Shown one piece after another: positions 50,282-58,703 of a stretch of DNA of 64,000 nucleotides. Position 1 is the first letter of the stretch. The number at the start of each line of letters is the position of its first letter. The position numbers and the translations under genes were made by a program. Source of the DNA: an uncultured Lachnospiraceae bacterium (GTDB lineage Bacteria; Bacillota; Clostridia; Lachnospirales; Lachnospiraceae); assembly GCA_910580015.1 (NCBI GenBank), contig CAJTVT010000007.1:1-64000 (forward strand). The letters are read 5' to 3'. The notes beneath the pieces are model-generated. The model saw only the letters and a program-made list of their open reading frames with translations, did not search any database and was not told where the DNA came from.

Positions 50282-50764
50282 TTACAAAATACCAAACACT
50301 GTCAGTGCCCAATAAATCAGCCCCAAGGCCCAGCTTGTAAAAATGCCATATAAAATCACAGGACCTGCAATGGTAAAAATTTTACATCCAATTCCAAATA
50401 CCTGTCCTTCCTTCTGGAACTCAATCGCTGGAGCCGCCACGGAATTGGCAAACCCTGTTATAGGCACCAGCGCTCCGGCACCTCCCCAGTTGGCAATGGA
50501 GGGATAGATATTGAACCCCGTCAACACAACGCTGGACAATACCAAAATCATGCTGCACCACCCTCCCGAAGTATCCTTGTCCAAGTTAAAGTAATTTGTT
50601 GCCAAATTCAAAATAAATTGACCCACAACGCAGATCACCCCACCTGTGATAAATGCCTTGATCATATTGGCTGGCAGGGAATGTGTGGGTGTCACCTGCT
50701 TGACGTATTCATTATACTCTTGATTTTTCTGTTCTTTTTGTTCCATTGTCTGCTGCTGTGCCAT
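50282..50764 (-). CDS. spoVAC: Stage V sporulation protein AC
   Basis: A 160-aa protein with a polar N-terminus, then four or five membrane segments. Typical motifs are YVKQVTPTHSLPANMIKAF, FITGGVICVVGQF, NWGGAGALVPITGFANS, and APAIEFQKEGQVFGIGCK. SpoVAC behaves as a mechanosensitive channel of the DPA transport complex. GTGAGGAAG precedes the ATG. It follows spoVAB by 20 bp. Unlike the usual order, spoVAD does not follow directly. Confidence 0.96.
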   Translation of the reverse strand: MAQQQTMEQKEQKNQEYNEYVKQVTPTHSLPANMIKAFITGGVICVVGQFILNLATNYFNLDKDTSGGWCSMILVLSSVVLTGFNIYPSIANWGGAGALVPITGFANSVAAPAIEFQKEGQVFGIGCKIFTIAGPVILYGIFTSWALGLIYWALTVFGIL

Positions 50765-50784
50765 GATTCTTCCTCACTTTCCTA

Positions 50785-51207
50785 TTATTTCTGCATATGA
50801 TTTGCGTAAAAGTATAGGGCTCCCGCTGTTTTTCCCAATGCCATAAAAAACATGATCCAGCCTAAACCCACTTTTATGCCAAACCGCCGGAACATAATTG
50901 GAAACGTATTTAGGATTTCCGCAAGCGCCACAGCAAGACATCCGGTAAAAACCCCTGCGGACAGTCCAAAGAGTACAACTGCCCAGATACCCAGAGGAAG
51001 ATTTGGTGAAAAAATCGAGATCATATTTCCAAAAGTCCCGCCCAAAAGCACTGCATTTTCATAAGCCATAATATCCAGCGCCGTCCTGCTTTTGCCGATA
51101 ATCCTTGGAACGATTCCAACTGAAATAATAAAACTAAATACTCCTGCGGACACTGCTGAACCACATGCCAGCCCAAGAAATCCTAAAAATATTTGTCTCA
51201 TCCACAT
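50785..51207 (-). CDS. spoVAB: Stage V sporulation protein AB
   Basis: A 140-aa protein with four membrane segments (FLGFLGLACGSAVSAGVF, VPRIIGKSRTALDIMAYE, and LGWIMFFMALGKTAGALYF). The family features SAGVFSFI and AYENAVLLGGTFGN are present. The ATG at 51207 (MWMRQIF) has AAAGGAAG 9 nt before it; a GTG at 51213 is closer. It follows spoVAA by about 30 bp. Confidence 0.92.
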   Translation of the reverse strand: MWMRQIFLGFLGLACGSAVSAGVFSFIISVGIVPRIIGKSRTALDIMAYENAVLLGGTFGNMISIFSPNLPLGIWAVVLFGLSAGVFTGCLAVALAEILNTFPIMFRRFGIKVGLGWIMFFMALGKTAGALYFYANHMQK

Positions 51208-51237
51208 GTTCACAGGCTTCCTTTCCCTACAAGTATT

Positions 51238-51888
51238 TTAATCCACATCATTGCTGGTTCCATTCCGTCCACAGTTTTCAATAAAAGTGGTGTCTACATC
51301 CTTCTCATAAGTGCGCATTTCTACCTGAATCGGAGTGGGATCATGGGTAATTTTCTTACGGCCCACATGGTTAAAAAACACCATAATTCCAAGGAACAAT
51401 CCAATGGAATAGCAGATCTCTAAAACCGTAAATCCATTGGATTCTGTTCCCATCACCTGTTGATAATAATCCATAAAAACCTCACCCACTCCCACGTCGT
51501 TGTTAAAGGTCATAATGGTAAATGCAGAACCAAAGAAAATAAGTACACATAAAATTGCTGTTTTTAAATACAACAACCACTTTGCTTCCTCTTTGGGCTG
51601 GTATTCCAGAACAAAATCCTTTTCCCCGATATTCTGTATTTCCACATTGGGAAATTCCTGCCCTATCATTTCAATGATTTTTAACACTGAGAATACTTCT
51701 GTCTGCATTTTCTTCTTGCTCTGGTTTATTGGCGTATGAAAAGTGTAGACCTTCATCAGTTTCATTTTATTGATCAATGGACGATTGGTGGAGGTAATTT
51801 TGGCGATATCCTTTAATACCACCGAAGGATCCCGCACCAGCACATTCTGCTCAATCTTTAAATATACTGTTTCTGTGTTTCCAGCCAT
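51238..51888 (-). CDS. spoVAA: Stage V sporulation protein AA
   Basis: A 216-aa protein with an N-terminal cytoplasmic domain (VYLKIEQNVLVRDPSVVLKD, then VYTFHTPINQSKKKMQTEVFS) and two or three C-terminal membrane segments. The SpoVAA pattern AKITSTNRPLINKMK and NNDVGVGEVFMDYYQQVMG are visible. GTGAGGG precedes the ATG at 51888, which overlaps the small upstream membrane gene by 31 bp, implying coupling. Confidence 0.93.
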   Translation of the reverse strand: MAGNTETVYLKIEQNVLVRDPSVVLKDIAKITSTNRPLINKMKLMKVYTFHTPINQSKKKMQTEVFSVLKIIEMIGQEFPNVEIQNIGEKDFVLEYQPKEEAKWLLYLKTAILCVLIFFGSAFTIMTFNNDVGVGEVFMDYYQQVMGTESNGFTVLEICYSIGLFLGIMVFFNHVGRKKITHDPTPIQVEMRTYEKDVDTTFIENCGRNGTSNDVD

Positions 51889-52091
51889 GACATACCCTCA
51901 CTTTTCTCATACTCTTGATTCCAGGCAGTACAACACGGATTCTCTGCCGATTCTGCACCTTCTTTCACTAACGTTCCCTCTGTAATCTTTGCGTTCTCTT
52001 CCATATAATGAATGTAATAGAAAATGCCCCCGATAATTGTGAGTATCACAACTACCAGAAGGCATATCCGATAAATCGTACTATGGCTCAT
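51858..52091 (-). CDS. Small single-pass membrane protein before spoVAA
   Basis: A 77-aa protein with one membrane segment (YRICLLVVVILTIIGGIFYY) and a short acidic outer domain containing a CC pair (ENPCCTAWNQEYEKS). The ATG at 52091 has AAGGAAGTGAG upstream. It overlaps the spoVAA start by 31 bp and follows sigF by 84 bp in the same operon. No family is recognised. A forespore-expressed function is suggested only by position. Confidence 0.65.
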   Translation of the reverse strand: MSHSTIYRICLLVVVILTIIGGIFYYIHYMEENAKITEGTLVKEGAESAENPCCTAWNQEYEKSEGMSWLETQKQYI

Positions 52092-52175
52092 ATACTCACT
52101 TCCTTTTTCCATCTTTGGAAGTAGTATGCCATCTCATCCAAAATTTTATACATTCTTTTTTATCCTTTGAAATTT

Positions 52176-52928
52176 CTATCCTGCCTGCAGCTTTCGGCGC
52201 ATCCCCAGTAAAATTTTTTTCTCAAGTCTGCTGACCTGCACCTGACTGATACCCATCTGTTTTGCCACCTGCATCTGGGTCTGTTCCTTGAAATAACGAA
52301 GTTCAATCAACTCACGCTCCGTCTCTGTCAGTTCCGACAAAAGCTGTTCTAGTACCATATGGTCTAGCAGTATCGCATGACTGTCTTTTTGTTGGGGAAG
52401 TCGATCCGCAAGACAGATTTCCTTTCCCTCGGAAGAACTTGCCGTCCGATAAATGGACTCCACCTCACCATTTGCTTCCAGAGCCATAACAATCTCTTCC
52501 CTTGGAAGTCCTACTTCTTCTGATAATTCCATAAGTGTAGGCTCCCTGCCCAGGGATGTCTGTAGTTTTTCTCTGGCCTGTTTCACTTTGGCTCCATGTT
52601 CCTTCAGGCTACGGCTCACCTTAATCATACCATCATCTCTGAGAAAACGGCGAATTTCTCCCGTAATCATGGGCACTGCATACGTTGAAAATTTTACAGA
52701 AAAAGACAGATCAAAATGGTCAATCGCTTTCATCAATCCAATGCTTCCTACCTGAAACAAATCTTCCAAATCATAACCTCGATTGGCAAATCTTCGTACA
52801 ATACTCCAGATTAATCCCATATTATTCTGTACCAGAGCATCTCTAGCTGCGTGGTCTCCTGCCTGGGTACGTTCCAGAAGCTGCGTTACATTATCTTCCA
52901 TCATATTTGTCTCATTCACTTGCCTCAT
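52176..52928 (-). CDS. sigF: RNA polymerase sigma-F factor
   Basis: A 250-aa forespore sigma factor. Region 2 (NMGLIWSIVRRFANRGYDLEDLFQVG, seen in parts as RRFANRGYDLEDLFQVG) and region 2.3-2.4 (DLSFSVKFSTYAVPMITGEI), region 3 (RSLKEHGAKVKQAREKLQ) and region 4 (EQTQMQVAKQMGISQVQVSR) are intact. Its ATG overlaps the spoIIAB stop in ATGA, implying coupled translation. Activity is held by SpoIIAB until SpoIIE dephosphorylates SpoIIAA. Confidence 0.97.
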   Translation of the reverse strand: MRQVNETNMMEDNVTQLLERTQAGDHAARDALVQNNMGLIWSIVRRFANRGYDLEDLFQVGSIGLMKAIDHFDLSFSVKFSTYAVPMITGEIRRFLRDDGMIKVSRSLKEHGAKVKQAREKLQTSLGREPTLMELSEEVGLPREEIVMALEANGEVESIYRTASSSEGKEICLADRLPQQKDSHAILLDHMVLEQLLSELTETERELIELRYFKEQTQMQVAKQMGISQVQVSRLEKKILLGMRRKLQAG

Positions 52929-53356
52929 CCTTCCCCTATGGTCTTTCGCATCGTCACACTGGTTCCTTTCCAGGGTTCAGAAATCACCTCTATCTCGTCC
53001 ATAAATGCCTCCATAAATGCAAATCCCATTCCAGAACGCTCCAGCTCTGGCTTTGTGGTAAACAAAGGTTCCATAGCCTGTTCAATATCTCGGATTCCCT
53101 TTCCAGCATCCACCACCGAGATCTGCACAAGTCTTCCTTGTATTTGACAATGGATCCAGATACTGCCCTCTTTCTGTTCATATCCATGGATAATGCAGTT
53201 TGTCACCGCCTCACTGACTGCCGTCTTAATGTCTGCCAGCTCGTCCACTGTCGGATTCAGCTCTGCCACAAATGCCCCCACAGCAACTCTGGCAAACCCT
53301 TCATTGGAAGAGATGGCAGAAAATTCCATCTTCAGTTCATTTTTTAAATCGTTCAT
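52925..53356 (-). CDS. spoIIAB: Anti-sigma-F factor / SpoIIAA kinase
   Basis: A 143-aa GHKL-fold serine kinase that binds sigma-F and phosphorylates SpoIIAA. N box (DIKTAVSEAVTNCIIHGYE), G1 (VVDAGKGIRDI), and G2 (ELERSGMGFAFMEAF) are visible. AAGGAGGATAA precedes the ATG. It follows spoIIAA by 27 bp and overlaps sigF by 4 bp. Confidence 0.97.
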   Translation of the reverse strand: MNDLKNELKMEFSAISSNEGFARVAVGAFVAELNPTVDELADIKTAVSEAVTNCIIHGYEQKEGSIWIHCQIQGRLVQISVVDAGKGIRDIEQAMEPLFTTKPELERSGMGFAFMEAFMDEIEVISEPWKGTSVTMRKTIGEG

Positions 53357-53383
53357 ATTATCCTCCTTATATGATTGCCAAGT

Positions 53384-53689
53384 TTATTCCACTTCAATAA
53401 TTTTTTTCAAACCAGATATTTGAAACACTCTTTGTATTTGTTCATTGAGATTAACTGCCTTAACATAACCGCCGGAAAAACGAACATTTTTACACCTGCC
53501 AATAATAGCCCCAATTCCAGAGCTATCCATAAACTGCGTATCTGCAAAGTCAAATATCAGATTGCGCACTGGATATTGAAGCAACAGCCCGTCCGCCTCC
53601 TCTTTCAAAAATTCCGCCTGATAATGATCAAGTTCCTGTGGCATTCTCAAAATCAGGCATCCATATTCCTTCTCATATCTGTGTTCCAT
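53384..53689 (-). CDS. spoIIAA: Anti-sigma-F factor antagonist
   Basis: A 101-aa STAS-domain protein. The phosphorylation Ser lies in TQFMDSSGIGAIIGRCK, and RVFQISGLKKII near the C-terminus is typical. The ATG at 53689 has GGAAGGGAA upstream; a longer open frame extends far upstream through hairpin DNA and is not taken as coding. First gene of the spoIIA operon. Confidence 0.96.
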   Translation of the reverse strand: MEHRYEKEYGCLILRMPQELDHYQAEFLKEEADGLLLQYPVRNLIFDFADTQFMDSSGIGAIIGRCKNVRFSGGYVKAVNLNEQIQRVFQISGLKKIIEVE

Positions 53690-53768
53690 AAATTCCCTTC
53701 CTTTCCGCCGCCGTGCGGTTCTATTAAAATCTTTTCTGGAAATGTGAAGAAATTTCCCCATATAATCC

Positions 53769-53842
53769 GAGTAGAGAAGACTTTTCCTACTCGTTGCACC
53801 CCGTGCGCCGCATAGCGGCATAATTCCACTGTACGGGGCTGC
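53769..53842. other. Hairpins upstream of spoIIAA
   Basis: Two structures: GAGTAG / CTACTC (53769-53792), and a larger one with outer GCACCCCGT / ACGGGG-CTGC arms and inner GCCGC-ATA-GCGGC (53796-53842). They lie between the TPR terminator and the spoIIA start. The 312-bp stretch 53690-54001 contains these, the terminator, and a short CCCC-TTT-GGGG stem near 53934; a sigma-H-like promoter was not clear. Confidence 0.45.
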
Positions 53843-53849
53843 ACATAAA

Positions 53850-53876
53850 AAGACGCCATAATTTCTATGACGTCTT
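53850..53876 (-). terminator. Intrinsic terminator of the TPR gene
   Basis: Stem AAGACGTCAT / ATGGCGTCTT (one G-T pair) with a 7-nt loop, then TTTTTATG on the minus strand, before the spoIIA operon. Confidence 0.8.
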
Positions 53877-54001
53877 CTGTAACCTTTTTCTATTGTACCG
53901 ATTTGGTGATGAAACATCGCCGACGATATAGCCCCTTTGGGGATGCGCATTCGCACAAAGATGTAAATATCGTGTTAGTGAAGATTCATCAACAACTAAT
54001 T

Positions 54002-55321
54002 TTATGGCTGCTGATTCAGCTCTTCTAAATACCTCTGAGAAGAACGAGCACGCTGTGTTCCTGGATGCAACTCAATCATTCGCTGATAATATTTCTTGGC
54101 ATTTTCCACGTCTCCAGTTTGACGACAGGACTGAGCAAGATAGTAAATGGCATATCCATCCTGATAATCCTCATCTGTCTCAACCACCTTGGTAAGACCT
54201 GGAATGGCCTCTGGAAAATTCCGGGTATTGTAAGCCTGTTCCGCCTGGGTATACAAAACAGCAATATATTGCTCGTTGATCTGGGCATCCAATCGATTAT
54301 AAATTCCTTTTGTCTGGGCATCCAAAAGGCCCGCATCTACATTTCCAATCAATTCTCCTGCCTGCTGGATATCCTCCTGAACAAACGCATCGTAAACCGT
54401 AAGCATCTTTTGATAATTCTCGATGGATTTCTGGCTGCTCTCCGATTCACTCTTCACTTTCTCCACCTGGCTTTTTAATTCCTCAATCTCCTGCTCCAGA
54501 CTTTTAATTTCCTGATCTCTGGTTATCAGTTCATTATTTGCCTCAAGTTCTGCCTTCCTCGCATCAGAGATTGCATTCTGTTGTACACTTGGAAGGATCA
54601 AAAACCAGGTAATCAGCATGCCAATGGCCACACCGATCACCAAGTTTAAAATCGTCATCACTGGAGAAGTATCTTTGATATTGGCAGGTTGGATGATCGT
54701 CTCATTGCCATTCTGATAAGAGGCCATAGCCTCCTTTTTCCGACGTTTTTCCTTCTTCTGAGAAGGCTCCTTTTGCAAGTGCTGTTCTGCCTCCTGCAAA
54801 TACTTTAACGTGGTTACATTGTTGGTATCAATTTTTGCTGCTGCCCGAAGCTCCCTCCGCGCCAGTTCATATTTCTTGTCCTGTAGATACAAAAGCGCCA
54901 AAAGCTGATGTCCTTTTACAAGTCCCTGATTAGAGGCCAGTATTTTCTTTAACTGGATAATGGCAAGATCCCTGCTCCCCTGTTGACAGTAGAGCAGTGC
55001 TTGATTATATTTCTTGATCGTCTGGTTCACAGAACTCAATCGAGAACGATTTGACTGAATATCATCTAAATATTGCTCTGCTGGGTTATCCTCTGGCTGA
55101 AGGCTACGGCTGATCACCCACTCGCTCAAGGCATCCACCACCTCGCCCATTTCATAATAGACAAGTCCCAGAAGATTTCTGGCCGAAATATTGGCTTTAT
55201 AGTATCTCAGACTGGTCCGCAAGGACTTGATAGCACCAGACAAATCCCTAACATTGGCTTTTTCCAATCCATCATTATAAAGTGTATTTGACAAACGGAT
55301 AATTTTATTATATGAATTCAT
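54002..55321 (-). CDS. TPR-containing membrane protein with coiled coil
   Basis: A 439-aa protein. N-terminal TPR repeats (about 1-185, ISARNLLGLVYYEMGEVVDA, YELARRELRAAAKID), a basic linker (KKEKRRKKEA), one membrane helix (about 222-243), a coiled coil (about 255-305, ITRDQEIKSLEQEIEELKSQ), and C-terminal TPRs (about 340-435, FPEAIPGLTKVVETDEDYQD). The C-terminal TPR part is probably external. AGAAAGGA precedes the ATG. A family A2 palindrome begins 14 bp upstream. Such proteins may organise envelope complexes; the specific job is unknown. Confidence 0.8.
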   Translation of the reverse strand: MNSYNKIIRLSNTLYNDGLEKANVRDLSGAIKSLRTSLRYYKANISARNLLGLVYYEMGEVVDALSEWVISRSLQPEDNPAEQYLDDIQSNRSRLSSVNQTIKKYNQALLYCQQGSRDLAIIQLKKILASNQGLVKGHQLLALLYLQDKKYELARRELRAAAKIDTNNVTTLKYLQEAEQHLQKEPSQKKEKRRKKEAMASYQNGNETIIQPANIKDTSPVMTILNLVIGVAIGMLITWFLILPSVQQNAISDARKAELEANNELITRDQEIKSLEQEIEELKSQVEKVKSESESSQKSIENYQKMLTVYDAFVQEDIQQAGELIGNVDAGLLDAQTKGIYNRLDAQINEQYIAVLYTQAEQAYNTRNFPEAIPGLTKVVETDEDYQDGYAIYYLAQSCRQTGDVENAKKYYQRMIELHPGTQRARSSQRYLEELNQQP

Positions 55322-55334
55322 ACCATTCCTTTCT

Positions 55335-55496
55335 TATTACTCCGGCGGTTAAATCTCGCAGTAGATTACGCAGAACAAATCTTCATATACAAGGCGAAAG
55401 ATTGAGCTGTAGCGAGTGCTACAGCGATTGATGACAACGCAGCAGATGGAGGTTTGGGCAAGTAAGATATTGTGATATTTAACTGCTGGAGTAATA
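55335..55496. repeat. Palindromic MITE-like element, family A2, intact copy
   Basis: A 162-bp palindrome with ends TATTACTCCGGCGGTTAAAT and AACTGCTGGAGTAATA, and centre GCTGTAGCGAGTGCTACAGC. Its right half contains AACGCAGCAGATGGA, a core shared with family A elements. It fills the gap between the TPR gene and the 46-aa gene. Confidence 0.85.
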
Positions 55497-55510
55497 CCTT
55501 CCAACGGTTC

Positions 55511-55651
55511 TTAACGCTGTCTTGCATCTTTGAGAATCTCTTGCATAATATCTGTCATATCCGTCAAATCTCTATCATATATGGCATCCTCGGCCTCTTC
55601 CACCTCCAGGCTGGGTTTAAATTTCTTCAATTCCTCTTCAAAATTAATCAT
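55511..55651 (-). CDS. 46-aa protein coupled to folC
   Basis: A 46-aa acidic protein: INFEEELKKFKPSLEVEEA, then EDAIYDRDLTDMTDIMQEIL and KDARQR. GGAGGAATAAT precedes the ATG at 55651, which overlaps the folC stop by 4 bp (ATGA). The short, charged, helical form and tight coupling point to a real conserved gene; its function is unknown. The distal side is blocked by a palindrome. Confidence 0.65.
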   Translation of the reverse strand: MINFEEELKKFKPSLEVEEAEDAIYDRDLTDMTDIMQEILKDARQR

Positions 55652-56958
55652 ATTATTCCTCCTGCAATGCGTTCCAGTTCTCCAATAAGATAAAGAGAGC
55701 CTGCACAAAATAATGTCTGTCCTGGCCTTCTTACCGACAATGCATACGCATACGCCTTTCCAATCTCTTCTATTTCTGTAATCCTGATTCTCAGTTGATG
55801 GTGTTCCGCTTTCTGCTGGAACACTTCGGACAGTTTTCTGACCTCAATTCCCCGTATACCAGGTACAGAAGTAAGAATCACCTCTTCCCAGTTCCCCTGT
55901 CCAAGCAAAATTTCTGCTGCATAATGGTAATCCTTCTCCTTCACCATGGAAAATAACAGAATTCCAGGCTGATCTGTAATCTGCTCTGTTGCCTCCAAAA
56001 ACTTTACAATTCCATCAGAATTATGTGCACCATCAAAATATACACCAGGAGCAACTTGCTCCATCCTGCCTTTCCACTGAACACAGGCAAATCCCTGTAT
56101 AATAGCTTCTCTAGCGATACACTCTTTATCTGCAATGCAGTTCAAAGCTTCCAATGCTAATGCCGCATTCTGTGTCTGATAAGGCGCACCAAATGGAATC
56201 TCAAGTGTAGCAGTAACATCATAACCAGAATCATAGGAAAATGCAATCTTTTTTCCAGTGTTTAATAAAATCTTAATGTTTTCGGGAAATACCGGAAAGA
56301 GCGGCGCCTCCAGCTTATCAGCGCGCTCTTTGATTACCTGACGCACTTCTGGAAGAGATGCATCAAACACCACTGGCACCTGACTTTTTATGATTCCTGC
56401 CTTTTCTGATGCAATCTTAGAAATAGTATCTCCCAAAATTTCCGTATGTTCCAGACTGATAGAAGTAATCACCGTAAGCTGCGGATTTTGAATAATATTG
56501 GTAGCATCTAACCGACCGCCTAGCCCTGTCTCTACGATCGCATACTCCACCTGCTCTTTTGCAAATATTACCATGCCCACAGCAAAAATAAACTCAAAAA
56601 AAGTGGGATAAGGCAAACCATTTTTTGTCATCTCTTCCGCTGCCTGAGCCACTTTCTCAGCAGCGCTTACAAACAGATTTCGATTACAAATCTCTCCTTG
56701 TAAGACAAACCGTTCTTCTATACAGACCAGATGTGGGGAAGTAAATAGTCCCGTCCGTCTCCCTGCCTGACGGAGCACACTGTCGATAAAAGCGCAGACA
56801 CTTCCCTTACCATTGCTTCCAGCTACATGAATCACCTTAAACTGTTCCTGTGGGGAACCCAACCGTTCGAATAGTTCTCTAGTATGCTCCAGATTATTTT
56901 TCGTTGTAAATTTGGGAATTTCTAATATCGCTTTTACAATCTCTTCATAGCTTCTCAT
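55648..56958 (-). CDS. folC: Bifunctional folylpolyglutamate synthase / dihydrofolate synthase
   Basis: A 436-aa Mur-ligase-type enzyme adding Glu to folates. P-loop HVAGSNGKGSVCAF, the Lys/His metal site region (SLEHTEILGDTISKIASEKAGI, seen as SLEHTEILGDTI), FDGAHNSDGI and the C-terminal Rossmann part. The ATG at 56958 has AAAGGATG upstream; earlier Mets lack a site. Downstream it couples with the 46-aa gene. Confidence 0.95.
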   Translation of the reverse strand: MRSYEEIVKAILEIPKFTTKNNLEHTRELFERLGSPQEQFKVIHVAGSNGKGSVCAFIDSVLRQAGRRTGLFTSPHLVCIEERFVLQGEICNRNLFVSAAEKVAQAAEEMTKNGLPYPTFFEFIFAVGMVIFAKEQVEYAIVETGLGGRLDATNIIQNPQLTVITSISLEHTEILGDTISKIASEKAGIIKSQVPVVFDASLPEVRQVIKERADKLEAPLFPVFPENIKILLNTGKKIAFSYDSGYDVTATLEIPFGAPYQTQNAALALEALNCIADKECIAREAIIQGFACVQWKGRMEQVAPGVYFDGAHNSDGIVKFLEATEQITDQPGILLFSMVKEKDYHYAAEILLGQGNWEEVILTSVPGIRGIEVRKLSEVFQQKAEHHQLRIRITEIEEIGKAYAYALSVRRPGQTLFCAGSLYLIGELERIAGGII

Positions 56959-57074
56959 TCGTACATCCTTTGTCTGCGGCAAATTAAGGCACATGTGCCC
57001 GTGCCGTCCTGGACATTATAATACAGCAGTGTATTGAAATCCAGATCTAAATTGCAGAATTTTAAGATTTTCGT

Positions 57075-57136
57075 ATGACAAATTTCAACATATGGTGTAG
57101 AGCAGGTGCAGCGCACCCTTTTGGCGCCTGAATCCT
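57075..57136. repeat. Right half of a family B palindromic element
   Basis: CATATGGTGTAGAGCAGGTG, GCGCACCCTTTTGGCGCC and TGAATCCTATAA match the right half of 14031-14150 and 9154-9272. The left half is not recognisable, so it appears truncated. Confidence 0.65.
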
Positions 57137-57149
57137 ATAAGAGAACAAA

Positions 57150-57189
57150 GCAGCATATAAGAAATCTGTTGAGATCTCTTATATGCTGC
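57150..57189 (-). terminator. Intrinsic terminator of the FapA gene
   Basis: Perfect 13-bp stem GCAGCATATAAGA / TCTTATATGCTGC, 14-nt loop, followed by TTTGTTCTCTT on the minus strand. Confidence 0.8.
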
Positions 57190-57211
57190 CCCCACAATCC
57201 ATTCAAATATT

Positions 57212-58573
57212 CTACGCCTCTAAAGCACACATATGGATTCTGTCCATCTCTCGTACAAATTCAAGCTTCAACTGCTTTTCTTTTACTCTGACACGAAGCT
57301 CATCTATCTCCACGACAACGCCCGGATATACACAATTGTTCACACGGATGCTGCCGCCCTTCGCACGCTGAAGCTGATCCTCCAACTTCTCCAGTTCCGC
57401 GGTATCTCCCGCTAACAATGCGGTATCACGAATCTTAACTCGAAGAAGATCGGTTCGTCTGGGATCATTTTTCAAATCCTGAAGAATCTTTAAGCCCTCT
57501 TCAATCTTGGCCAAATTCGCCTTCTCCACTTCAATCTTATTCTGTAGAATGCCAATTCTGCGCTTTACTGCTGGATCATTTCCAATCTTAACACTGGTCT
57601 TCACTTCTCCTTCGCTGCCAAGAATATCTGCTTCAATGCTGCGAATTGCCCCAACTTCACCACCAATAATACTAGCTTTCTTGCCATTCAGAATAATACT
57701 CTCTCCACAAGACACCTGACAGTTCAAAAATACATCTGCCTGAATTGTACCATTGGCATGAACCCTGGTATATTCAAAAAACTTTGCAGAAATATTTCCC
57801 TTACTGGTAATACTTGCTCTGGATGCTCCCATTACCCCGCTTCGAAGGACGATATCCTTGCCCGCCTCAATGCTTGCTCCTTCCACAATTCCATCTACTG
57901 TCACAGTTCCAGTTGCCTTTACCATCAAACCGCTACAGATACCACCATGGATAATGACATCTCCGCGGAAATCAATATTTCCAATAGACAGATCTGCATC
58001 TCCATTTACTTCGTATACTGGCAGAATCACAATTCTGTCCCCATTCATATCAATCTTGCCATCAATCTGGGCTGTATACGTGTCACCATCCTCAGAACGC
58101 TCGAACCCTTTGCCACGCAGAGGAACCAAATCTCTACCGCGCTTAGCCAAAATTGGCTTGCCTTTCAGATCCATGCCGTCTTTTCCTTGGATTGCCTTAT
58201 GATATTTCGCGATCACCTGTCCCTCAGTGACAATCTCGACCATCTTAATACTCCAGTAATCTACGGATCCATCTGGACGAAGCATAGGCTTCTTGCTGAA
58301 ATTCATGTCAAACATATATTCATAATATCCGTCTATGCCGTCCACGGGCTTATCAGCCTCTGCAACAAGGACCTCCTGATTATAGAGCTGGCCCTCCACT
58401 ATATTTTTAACAGTGTCATCCTTAATCCCATAGGATATTCCATTACTCTGTAGAATGCCTATCACTTCATCTACACTATAGCCTTCAAAACCTGGTTCTG
58501 GCAGAAATAAATAGGCCTTTGTGTTATCCCTGCTCAACCGAACCTTTGGATCATCTCTCGTTAATGCTGCCAT
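57212..58573 (-). CDS. FapA family (DUF342) protein
   Basis: A 453-aa cytoplasmic protein of the FapA/DUF342 family. The central part (about 190-320) is a right-handed beta-helix of short Gly/Ile turns (DADLSIGNIDFRGDVIIHGG, GIVEGASIEAGKDIVLRSG). A coiled coil (about 345-410) and a small C-terminal strand domain (GGSIRVNNCVYPGVVVEID) follow. The ATG at 58573 has GGGGG 8 nt upstream. FapA-like proteins have been tied to polymer assembly and c-di-GMP processes in some bacteria, but no clear role in Clostridia is known. Confidence 0.88.
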   Translation of the reverse strand: MAALTRDDPKVRLSRDNTKAYLFLPEPGFEGYSVDEVIGILQSNGISYGIKDDTVKNIVEGQLYNQEVLVAEADKPVDGIDGYYEYMFDMNFSKKPMLRPDGSVDYWSIKMVEIVTEGQVIAKYHKAIQGKDGMDLKGKPILAKRGRDLVPLRGKGFERSEDGDTYTAQIDGKIDMNGDRIVILPVYEVNGDADLSIGNIDFRGDVIIHGGICSGLMVKATGTVTVDGIVEGASIEAGKDIVLRSGVMGASRASITSKGNISAKFFEYTRVHANGTIQADVFLNCQVSCGESIILNGKKASIIGGEVGAIRSIEADILGSEGEVKTSVKIGNDPAVKRRIGILQNKIEVEKANLAKIEEGLKILQDLKNDPRRTDLLRVKIRDTALLAGDTAELEKLEDQLQRAKGGSIRVNNCVYPGVVVEIDELRVRVKEKQLKLEFVREMDRIHMCALEA

Positions 58574-58703
58574 CACAGATTCCCCCTTTATATGGATTTC
58601 TGCTAAAATTCAAGTATATAATCTATTTTAGCAAGAATTTATATTTTTTTCAATCTTTTTTACATTATTTCTTTGTTTTTCTTATCCATTATGGGAACTG
58701 CTG

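Noticed and set aside
53690..53956. N-terminal extension of SpoIIAA
   Set aside because: It would cover the TPR terminator and hairpins and is not found in SpoIIAA, which normally has about 100-115 residues.
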